Origin: Candidatus Fermentithermobacillus carboniphilus
GTDB taxonomy: Bacteria; Bacillota; Sulfobacillia; Fermentithermobacillales; Fermentithermobacillaceae
Direction of reading: 5' to 3'
Length of the DNA: 64,000 bases
Assembly (NCBI GenBank): GCA_018208355.1
Contig: CP062796.1
Coordinates: 1,982,517 to 2,046,516, forward strand
Positions 57,765 through 64,000 of the stretch are shown here, piece by piece. Positions within the stretch are counted from its first letter, which is position 1; each line of letters starts with the position of its first letter. The notes under the pieces were generated by a model. It was not told where the DNA came from, did no database searches, and saw only the letters and a program-made list of their open reading frames with translations. The position numbers were made by a program, and so were the translations under genes.

Positions 57765-58583
57765 TCATTTCGTTATGAAATTCATAAAGGCCTTGCTGCC
57801 CAGGTTCGCGAAGACCACTCCGATGACGATGAGTCCCGTGATGAACATCTTGAACCAGTCGACCGCGATTAAGGTGCCTACCATGACCGGGTCTTTGCTG
57901 AGGTAGGCCGAGGCCGCGTAAAGTTCGTCTCCAATGAGGGCGTAGTCACATGACGCCACAAGGTACGGAAGCTGTACCACGGCGGGGCAGCCCGCGATCT
58001 GGATGGCCCCGGCCAGAGCACCCGCTTCGGCTATGACGAGGGCTTCTCCGAGGAACCACCCCATCATGAAGTTGGCCGCCACTTTTTCCCGATGGAATAT
58101 ACCCACGACACCGGCGGTGTATGCGAACTGGTATCCCGATAGGTAACGCACGTCTTCACGGTTGAAGGAGTCTGGTTTCCCAACTTCCAGGTAGGCTTGG
58201 CGGACGATCTCTTCGAGCACCGGGTGGTTAGTGGCGTTAAGGGTGGTCACTATGAGGCGGGTATCGTATCTAGCGCAAAGGCTTGCTACGTGTGCGAGGA
58301 TGCTGAAGGCTGCCAGGGTATGGGAACTGAAAGCATAGAATCCCGGGGTGAAGTGGACGGGACGTCCCATTTCGGTGGCCCGTCCCACCGCTTCGTCGAA
58401 AGCGTCAAGGCCCGCGATCTTCCGGATCTCGGGTACCGGCATGCCGGCTTTGGCCCTGCTAATGAGCCAGTAGATGACCGCCGAATACACGATCACGAAG
58501 AAAAACTGGCCGACCGTTCCAGGCGTGAATATCCCCCACGTTGGAGGAGGGGGAGTGTTTGGGGCAGCTATCGCCCACGGCAA
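57765..58583 (-). CDS. DUF6754-like protein, subunit D, copy 2
   Basis: A 272-residue homologue of the protein at 26803-27582, with a longer N-terminal leader (AIAAPNTPPPPTWGIFTP) before the first helix. TTG start with GGGAGG nine bases upstream. Conserved segments are VPEIRKIAGLDAFDEAVGRA, TEMGRPVHF, IVRQAYLEVGK and QFAYTAGVVGI, then REKVAANFMMGWFLGEALVI and VASCDYALIGDELYAASAYL. The C-terminal helix is FITGLIVIGVVF. First gene of the second operon. Function unknown; two Cys residues near the core (GCPAVVQL and ASCDYALIG) are absent in copy 1. Confidence 0.87.
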   Translation of the reverse strand: MPWAIAAPNTPPPPTWGIFTPGTVGQFFFVIVYSAVIYWLISRAKAGMPVPEIRKIAGLDAFDEAVGRATEMGRPVHFTPGFYAFSSHTLAAFSILAHVASLCARYDTRLIVTTLNATNHPVLEEIVRQAYLEVGKPDSFNREDVRYLSGYQFAYTAGVVGIFHREKVAANFMMGWFLGEALVIAEAGALAGAIQIAGCPAVVQLPYLVASCDYALIGDELYAASAYLSKDPVMVGTLIAVDWFKMFITGLIVIGVVFANLGSKAFMNFITK

Positions 58584-58887
58584 TTTGACTCACCTCCCGA
58601 TGAGATGAACTTGAAGAGAGCTCTTGCTTTAATTCTTATGGCGTGGGGCTATAGTGGATGCTTCGATCTATTTTAATTTTTCAACTTATTTATACTTGTT
58701 CGATACAGCGTGTCCGAACTCCTTCTTTGCGGGGGTGGGGCCATAGTCAAATACTTCCATCTCACAAGTCGCCTGAAAGCAACAACTATCCTGGAACGTA
58801 CCGCCCAGAAATAGATACGCGGGGCGGCAATAAGGAGGAGTGAAGTTACCCGGTATCGAACCAGGAAAGGAACAAGGAGTGATCGAG
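58584..58887. other. Divergent spacer upstream of the second DUF6754 operon and a peptidase
   Basis: An AT-rich ~100-base core (58618-58710) lies between the two transcription units and probably holds both promoters; TATAAAT on the minus strand at about 58689-58695 and ATTTATACTTG on the plus strand are candidates, but no good -35 pairs were found. The motif TTACAGTATA seen upstream of the first copy is not present. Nothing else is readable. Confidence 0.4.
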
Positions 58888-60072
58888 ATGATATCCCAAA
58901 CCCTCATGAAAAAGCCTCTTGTAAAGGATGGGTTAGACTATTTCCAGGATTGTCTCGAAGAATACGTTGACCTTATCGTCCGCATAACGGAGATTCCAGC
59001 GCCCAGCCACCAGGAGAAAGAACGGGGCGAATTTGTGAGGAAGACCATGAGAGAGTTCGGGTTTCCCGTGGTCCAGGTAGACGAAGCGGGGAACGTCCTT
59101 GGCTTCCTACCTGGATGCGATGGGTCCCGGGTTATCGTGAGCATGGCTCACATGGATACGGTTTTCCCAATCGATACAGACGTGACCGTGAGGCGAGAGG
59201 GGAACATACTTGTAGCCCCTGGTGTCAGCGATAACTCGGCTTCCGTCGCCTGCATGCTCCTTTTGGGGAAAGTATTCGCAAAGCACATGCCCCTGCCTCA
59301 CCCGGTGGTCCTAATAGCGAACGTGGGAGAAGAGGGCCTCGGAGATCTCAAAGGTTCGAGATATTTCTGCTCGCACGTTGAAGAGTACGACTTTGAGGGA
59401 TTTCACCTCCGCCCCGAAAACCTCGTCTTTCTGAACATCGACGGCAACATGGGACACATTGTGAACAGTGGGGTAGGCTCGAGGCGCCTAAAGGTAAAAT
59501 TCACCGGAGAGGGCGGGCACAGCTGGGGGAACTTCGGGAATTCCAGCGCCATTCACGGCCTGGGTACGGCCATCGGGAAAATTGCCCGGATAAGGGTCCC
59601 CAGTGATCCCAAGACCACTTACAACGTCGGTGTCATCTCGGGCGGGCATTCGGTCAACTCAATAGCCCAGTCAGCGGAAATGCTCCTGGATATGAGGTCT
59701 GTTAGCGGCGAAGCCCTTAAGGACCTCGAGGCGGAAGTCCGGCGGTTACTGGAAGAAGCGGCTTCGGAGACAAGGACGCGGTTTACCGTTGAAGTCGTCG
59801 GCGACAGGCCAACCGGCACCCTTTCCCCCGATTCTCCTCTGGTCAGGGGGCTTTTGACGCTGGGGAAAGAAACAGGTTATGAGTTCCGGCTTGAAGCTGG
59901 AAGCACGGACTCAAACATCCCCCTGGCAAATGGGTGGCCTTCGGTTACGATGGGCTTTAAAAAGTCCGAAAACGGGCATAAGACCAGCGAGTTTCTCTAT
60001 ATCGATTCCCTCGTGCCTGGAATAAAACTGGCTCTATTGTGTTTTGCGGGGCTTTTGTTTGATGCGTTCTAA
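58888..60072 (+). CDS. M20-type metallopeptidase (M20/M25/M40 family)
   Basis: Cytoplasmic di-zinc peptidase of ~394 residues. Metal and catalytic motifs: SMAHMDTVFP (His, Asp), APGVSDNSASVACML (bridging Asp), NVGEEGLGDLKGSRYF (Glu pair), and the late NGHKTSEFLYID (His). The dimerisation domain begins SGVGSRRLKVKFTGEGGHSWGNFG. ATG start follows AAGGAG by eight bases; an upstream GTG would lie too close to its AAGGAGG. It resembles tripeptidase or carboxypeptidase G2 types. Single gene divergent from the second DUF6754 operon. Confidence 0.92.
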   Translation: MISQTLMKKPLVKDGLDYFQDCLEEYVDLIVRITEIPAPSHQEKERGEFVRKTMREFGFPVVQVDEAGNVLGFLPGCDGSRVIVSMAHMDTVFPIDTDVTVRREGNILVAPGVSDNSASVACMLLLGKVFAKHMPLPHPVVLIANVGEEGLGDLKGSRYFCSHVEEYDFEGFHLRPENLVFLNIDGNMGHIVNSGVGSRRLKVKFTGEGGHSWGNFGNSSAIHGLGTAIGKIARIRVPSDPKTTYNVGVISGGHSVNSIAQSAEMLLDMRSVSGEALKDLEAEVRRLLEEAASETRTRFTVEVVGDRPTGTLSPDSPLVRGLLTLGKETGYEFRLEAGSTDSNIPLANGWPSVTMGFKKSENGHKTSEFLYIDSLVPGIKLALLCFAGLLFDAF

Positions 60073-60171
60073 TCTTGTTGCTCTGGATTTGTCGAACTCA
60101 CGGCCCTTGGCGTTCCTGCGAGGGCAACATGAATAAGGTGAGGGACTCTGTACTGAGCGAGGTGTCATCCG

Positions 60172-61458
60172 TTGGATAAGCCCGGCGATTTTCTTATTGA
60201 AGAAATCAAATCTGCTCCCTGCAGCATAAGAAGAGCCCTTTCTTCTGCAAGAGAAGCCTCGCGGGCGCTTGCCCGGAGGATAGCGGAAAGCGGCGCCGTC
60301 GCGTTCATAGGGAGCGGTTCTTCATATAACGCCGCCCTTCCAGCCTCCTGGCTGCTGAGGCAGAGAGGTTTTCCCGCCTGGGTGCTCCAGGCTTGTGAGG
60401 TCAAAGAGTTCGGGCTGGGACTCACAGGAGCTGTGGTGCCTGTCCTCATCTCAGTCTCGGGAGAAGGCGAGGATATAATCGGTGCGGCCACTTCCATTGT
60501 TAACTCGGGAAGCCCTATGCCCGGTGTCGTCTGTAATACGCCGGGGGCGAGCCTTATTTCGTTCGCTCGTGAAAAACTCATGCTGGACGCCGGGCCGCAA
60601 AGGGCAGAAGCTGCGACTCACACTTTCCTCGCTTCAATGGCGGCCCTTCTGCAGCTTGCCCTGGATGTCCTGGAAGAAGCCGGAGCCGGTGGTTTTCGTC
60701 CCGGTTGCAGCGGGGCGACAGAATGCCCGGGTAGCGCGCCTCTTTCACCTGTTCGTGATGCCCCTGAACCGGGCGCAGCGGGTGAGAAGGCCCGAAAAGA
60801 TGAGCTGGGCAAGATGCGGGAAAACCTGGGACGATTGCCTGGTATTATCGAAGGTGTGCTGAAGAGGTCGTTGGAGACTATCCCGGTTGCAGCCGACTTT
60901 CTGAGCGGGAGGGGCTTGAAGAACCTTGCAATCGTGGGGTTCGGACCGGGTTACGCGGCTTGCCTCGACGGCGCGCTCAAAATCAAAGAGGTTGCGCAGG
61001 TGTTCGCAGAGGCCCATGAAGGCGATAACGTCCTCCATGGTCCAGCATACCCTATTGTGTACCACAAGATACCTGTAGTGATCCTGGGTTCGACAGTGGC
61101 GGAACAAGCCGGGAAGAGACTTGGCCGGTTTTTTTCGCAGCTGGGATGTCGGACCGTACTTCTGGAGAGAAGATGCCCGCCCGGGCCTTGTGTGTCAGAA
61201 ATCGAAACGAGATTCGAGATGGTAGACGAGGGCGGGGTATCGTCAACCGGGGACATAACTCGAAAAAATGCAGGGTATAACGACTACCTCGATATCGGCA
61301 TCTACGATGAAGAAATCCCGGAAGTTATGGTCCCATTCGCAGGTTCGGTGCCTCTCCAGCTCTTGGCATACGAACTCGGAAAGCGGCTGGGCCTTGACGT
61401 AGACACGCCGCCCACGAAAGCTTCGCAAATACAGGCGTTGGCCCGCTGCAGCCGCTGA
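60172..61458 (+). CDS. Double-SIS-domain sugar isomerase-like protein
   Basis: Cytoplasmic protein of 428 residues with two SIS (sugar isomerase) domains as in the isomerase half of glucosamine-6-phosphate synthase or in AgaS. First SIS: AFIGSGSSYNAALPASWLL with the Ser/Thr phosphate loop, VPVLISVSGEGEDIIGA; second SIS: LAIVGFGPGYAACLDGALKIKEV and AEAHEGDNVLHGPAYPI, IPVVILGSTVAEQAGKRLG. The domains are joined by an unusual Gly/Pro/Ala-rich linker (~residues 165-215, GFRPGCSGATECPGSAPLS). No glutaminase domain, so not GlmS itself. A HAD phosphatase gene follows, together suggesting sugar-phosphate handling. Confidence 0.88.
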   Translation: MDKPGDFLIEEIKSAPCSIRRALSSAREASRALARRIAESGAVAFIGSGSSYNAALPASWLLRQRGFPAWVLQACEVKEFGLGLTGAVVPVLISVSGEGEDIIGAATSIVNSGSPMPGVVCNTPGASLISFAREKLMLDAGPQRAEAATHTFLASMAALLQLALDVLEEAGAGGFRPGCSGATECPGSAPLSPVRDAPEPGAAGEKARKDELGKMRENLGRLPGIIEGVLKRSLETIPVAADFLSGRGLKNLAIVGFGPGYAACLDGALKIKEVAQVFAEAHEGDNVLHGPAYPIVYHKIPVVILGSTVAEQAGKRLGRFFSQLGCRTVLLERRCPPGPCVSEIETRFEMVDEGGVSSTGDITRKNAGYNDYLDIGIYDEEIPEVMVPFAGSVPLQLLAYELGKRLGLDVDTPPTKASQIQALARCSR

Positions 61459-61497
61459 GGCCAGACTTGAACTAGAACATGGGGGAGCCCGAGTGTC

Positions 61498-62343
61498 ATG
61501 CCGATTCGGCTTGTGGCCGTGGATCTTGATGGGACTTTGTTGAGGAGCGACGGGACTTGTTCGCTTTATACGCGCAGCGTGATAAGGAAAGCGTGCCGGC
61601 GCGGTTTAAGAGTCGTCATTGCCACCGGAAGACCGAGCACCGCGGCGGTGAGGATAGCGAGTTGGTTAGGGATCGCTGAACCGGTAGTGGCCTGCAACGG
61701 AGCTCATATCCTTTCAGCTCCGCCAAGGGAAGAATGGCAGTTCACGCCCATACCAGAGGAAGTCTGCCGGGGTGTCATAAAAGTCCTGAGCGACATGGGA
61801 TTATGCTTCCATCTACACCTCAGGGGTTCCTATGCGGTCGAGTTAAGATACATCTGGAAAATAGTGAGTAAGGAGTTCGGGCCTAAGGAGTTTTTCTGCA
61901 GTCTCATCGGGATGAGGCCGAGCGCGCCCTACAAGGTGCTGAAAAATGGGGAAAGTCAGAAATATGCCGGAAGAATCCCGAAGATCTGCCTGTTTGACGA
62001 CCCGGGTGTGATCCGTGAAGCGGTGACCGCCCTTTCGGCGATGTTTCCGGAAAAGCTTCAATTCGTGAAGACCGGTTCTCGGTTCCTCGAGATTATGGAC
62101 GCTTCGGTCAACAAAGGCCTGGCCCTTCAGCTTGTCGCTGAAAGGCTCGGCATTGCGCGGGAAGAGATTGCTGCTCTCGGTGACGGGGATAACGACGTCG
62201 AAATGCTGAAAATGGCGGGAGTGGGCGTCGCCATGGCCAACGCCACGCCCAGGCTTTCTCTGGTAGCCGACAGGTTTACTTTCTCATGCGACGACGAAGG
62301 GGTTGCTGAATTCATCGAAGAAATCCTGGACAATCCCTATTGA
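61498..62343 (+). CDS. Cof-type HAD-superfamily sugar phosphatase
   Basis: Cytoplasmic phosphatase of 281 residues. Motif 1 LVAVDLDGTLLRSDG (nucleophile Asp), motif 2 VIATGRPS, motif 3 Lys in VNKGLALQLV, motif 4 LGDGDNDVEMLKMAG, with a C2-type cap between (residues ~85-195). These are typical Cof/YwpJ enzymes acting on sugar phosphates or flavin phosphates. Start at an ATG 40 bases after the SIS gene; only a modest GGGGGAG site. It likely works with the SIS gene on phosphorylated amino sugars. No clear terminator follows. Confidence 0.93.
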   Translation: MPIRLVAVDLDGTLLRSDGTCSLYTRSVIRKACRRGLRVVIATGRPSTAAVRIASWLGIAEPVVACNGAHILSAPPREEWQFTPIPEEVCRGVIKVLSDMGLCFHLHLRGSYAVELRYIWKIVSKEFGPKEFFCSLIGMRPSAPYKVLKNGESQKYAGRIPKICLFDDPGVIREAVTALSAMFPEKLQFVKTGSRFLEIMDASVNKGLALQLVAERLGIAREEIAALGDGDNDVEMLKMAGVGVAMANATPRLSLVADRFTFSCDDEGVAEFIEEILDNPY

Positions 62344-62398
62344 CGCCGGGTACTCCCGGCTAGTGAGGGTGGTCCTTGCTGACGGGGACGCTTCTTGC

Positions 62399-64000
62399 TC
62401 ACTGAGGACGTTTAGGAACCGCGACGCTGGTGACTGATTCCCACCAGCCCTCAGGGAGGATTCCCAGGCGCCATACGGCTGTACCTCGAAGACCGTATCT
62501 TGAGGCCAGGAGTAACCTTGCTTCCAGCGAGGCACGGGTCTCGACGAACGCGCGGTAAGTTACCTCCCCTTCCTTCCACTCAAGGTACTCGCATGAATAC
62601 TCGGGTTTGAAGATGGGCTCCGTCGCTTCGGGAGACTCGCCTGCGGGAACTCCAGAAAGGGACTTGCCGGATGGATCTCCAGTAGAAGGCCCAGACGTGG
62701 TCGTGGGTTCCCCAGAGGCAGGAACCGATCTGCCCAGATTGTCCTTTGCTGCCGGACGAGATTGGAGGGTGGATCCGTCTGAGCTTACTTTGTAGAGCGT
62801 CCCATAAGCGGGAATACCCAGGAGGATCTTGTTACCCGGCACGACTTCCTTTTCCATGCGGATTGCCTCGTCGACTTTATCCCACGGTGCAGTGGGCGAC
62901 GGAGACTTCGGGTCTTCGTATGCGTACGCCATGAGCACTATGAAGTCTGCTTTTTCGCCTATATGTTTGTGGTCGTACCCCTTGAAAGAACCGTTCAAAG
63001 GGGGGAGCGCAACGGCCAGCGGTTTTTCGCCGATAAATCCTTTGAGCGAATCTATGAACGCGTTCATGCCTTCCTTTTCGCTATCCCTCGAGGTCTCATC
63101 TCTTCCGAGACCCTCGAAATCTATGAGGACACCATCATATTCCCAAGTGGCGGCGGCCACGGAATAAGCGAGGTTCTGCCTGGCTACGGGATCCCGGATG
63201 AGACTCGAAAGGCTTCCGTTTTCGTTTTCAGCGAAGACCATGGCGAAACACTCAAGGCCCCGGAGGCGCGACTGGAGCAGCACCGCAGGCCAGCCGTCGG
63301 GTTTGGAGAAGCCTGAGGGGTGACCGGATGAAACGACGGTCCCATCACGGTTAACCGCAAACCAGCCCAGGAAAATGCCTGCCATTTCTGAAGCCGGTGG
63401 TTTTTCCGAGACATAAGGGTACTTATCCCCGAACAGATCTTGCCAGCTCGAGTAAGTGAGAGAGCCTAACGCGTAGAAACCCCATATCTCTGATGGTCGT
63501 TTCGGGGATGATACTAGCACTGTCCTGGTATCTTCCTCCCAGGACACAGTGTAGCCCATGATCTCGCTGAAGAATCTCAATGGGACCACTGTGTTGCCTG
63601 AAACGAGGGCAACGGGCCGGGGGAGGGGATACTCCGTGTCGTTGTAGCGGGCCACATTTTCTCCTATTTTCAGTCTGATGCTCACGCCGTCTCTCGAGCA
63701 GATCGCCTCGGAGGTCGTAGCGTCCCACTCGACGGTGACTCCCAGAGATTCGGCGAGAGCACGCAGAGGCACCATTGTAACTCCGTCGTCTAAGTAAGGT
63801 TCTGTGGGAAACCTGATGGGAAGCCTGTCCAGCAAGACCGTAACCTTCGCTTGCGGGGAGACTGACGCGCTGGAAGATTGGGGTGTCGCGTCGGGTGACG
63901 TGGCGGAGGCGCGTGATGCGATACAGAATAACAAAGCCAGGGCGAAGATGGCCTTTTGAATGTACCTGCGTCCCCTAGGGAAACGATCTTTGTCGCGCAG
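62399..64000 (-). CDS. Copper-amine-oxidase-N (StalkN) domains plus GH18-type hydrolase, 5' end beyond window
   Basis: The frame stays open to the right edge and the last readable upstream residues (RFPRGRRYIQKAIFALALLF) look like a signal peptide, so the start is probably just outside. Then two copper-amine-oxidase-N-type repeats (VTMVPLRALAESLGVTVEWD and VVPLRFFSEIMGYTVSWEED), then a GH18 TIM barrel: the catalytic motif is WEYDGVLIDFEGLG with the Glu proton donor, and FIVLMAYAYEDPKSPSPTAPW. A Pro/Ser/Thr-rich insert (EPTTTSGPSTGDPSGKSLS) interrupts the barrel C-terminal part. Related proteins bind or cut chitin- or peptidoglycan-type glycans, including spore-cortex lytic YaaH-like enzymes, so a role in spore or wall remodelling is plausible. 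Confidence 0.88.
   Translation of the reverse strand: MRDKDRFPRGRRYIQKAIFALALLFCIASRASATSPDATPQSSSASVSPQAKVTVLLDRLPIRFPTEPYLDDGVTMVPLRALAESLGVTVEWDATTSEAICSRDGVSIRLKIGENVARYNDTEYPLPRPVALVSGNTVVPLRFFSEIMGYTVSWEEDTRTVLVSSPKRPSEIWGFYALGSLTYSSWQDLFGDKYPYVSEKPPASEMAGIFLGWFAVNRDGTVVSSGHPSGFSKPDGWPAVLLQSRLRGLECFAMVFAENENGSLSSLIRDPVARQNLAYSVAAATWEYDGVLIDFEGLGRDETSRDSEKEGMNAFIDSLKGFIGEKPLAVALPPLNGSFKGYDHKHIGEKADFIVLMAYAYEDPKSPSPTAPWDKVDEAIRMEKEVVPGNKILLGIPAYGTLYKVSSDGSTLQSRPAAKDNLGRSVPASGEPTTTSGPSTGDPSGKSLSGVPAGESPEATEPIFKPEYSCEYLEWKEGEVTYRAFVETRASLEARLLLASRYGLRGTAVWRLGILPEGWWESVTSVAVPKRPQ

Noticed and set aside
60172-61458. Complete glucosamine-6-phosphate synthase (GlmS)
   Set aside because: There is no N-terminal glutaminase domain with catalytic Cys; only the double-SIS isomerase part is present.

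Overview
The window reads as a chromosomal stretch of an anaerobic, endospore-forming Bacillota (Firmicutes) that lives largely on peptides and amino acids. Direct signs of sporulation are a cotJA-cotJB-cotJC cluster, a GerA-type germinant receptor operon (A, B and C subunits), a 26-residue YjcZ-like peptide and a copper-amine-oxidase-N/GH18 protein of the kind often tied to spore or cell-wall material. AGGAGG-type ribosome binding sites are nearly everywhere and GTG and TTG starts are common. No rRNA, tRNA, CRISPR array or insertion sequence was recognised. The placement in a clostridia-like or deep-branching Bacillota lineage is inference from gene content.

Left part (1-12.1 kb): the tail of an ion-pumping pyrophosphatase, then one long co-directional block holding a complete peptide ABC transporter (binding protein, two permeases, two ATPases), an M14-type metallocarboxypeptidase, two adjacent amidohydrolases, and a two-gene membrane pair whose second member looks like DUF3100. 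This looks like an uptake-and-hydrolysis cassette for a modified or cyclic peptide or amide. 12.2-24.6 kb: cotJ operon; the two halves of formiminoglutamate/formimino-THF metabolism separated by a decayed winged-helix gene; a polar amino acid ABC transporter; CcdA plus thioredoxin; a membrane-anchored six-hairpin-type protein; a DapF homologue lacking one catalytic cysteine; a DMT exporter.

24.7-27.6 kb and 55.6-58.6 kb: two paralogous operons with the same four genes in the same order (DUF6754-like protein, 4-TM protein, TM-anchored soluble-domain protein, 5-TM protein). All four subunits are recognisably homologous between loci. I regard this as the most interesting system in the window: an apparently uncharacterised membrane complex in two versions.

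28-46 kb: peptidases (M20 dipeptidase, S9 prolyl-oligopeptidase type, M20D amidohydrolase), MscS channel, LUD and DUF4438 proteins, an old-yellow-enzyme reductase, YigZ, SIMPL, RRM protein, NfeD plus band-7 pair, FabK-like flavoenzyme, NlpC/P60, a tryptophanase, and a MntA/HepT toxin-antitoxin pair converging on it. 46.4-50 kb: a riboflavin ECF S-component under an FMN riboswitch, diverging from a two-subunit fumarase and malic enzyme. 50-64 kb: yjcZ-like gene, ger operon, superoxide dismutase, the second DUF6754 operon, an M20-type peptidase, a double-SIS protein, a Cof-type HAD phosphatase and the StalkN/GH18 protein, which runs off the right edge.

Together the genes import peptides, cut them inside the cell, and ferment His, Trp and Glu-type amino acids, with C4-acid interconversion through fumarase and malic enzyme. 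Functions were assigned by reading motifs by eye; no database search was run.
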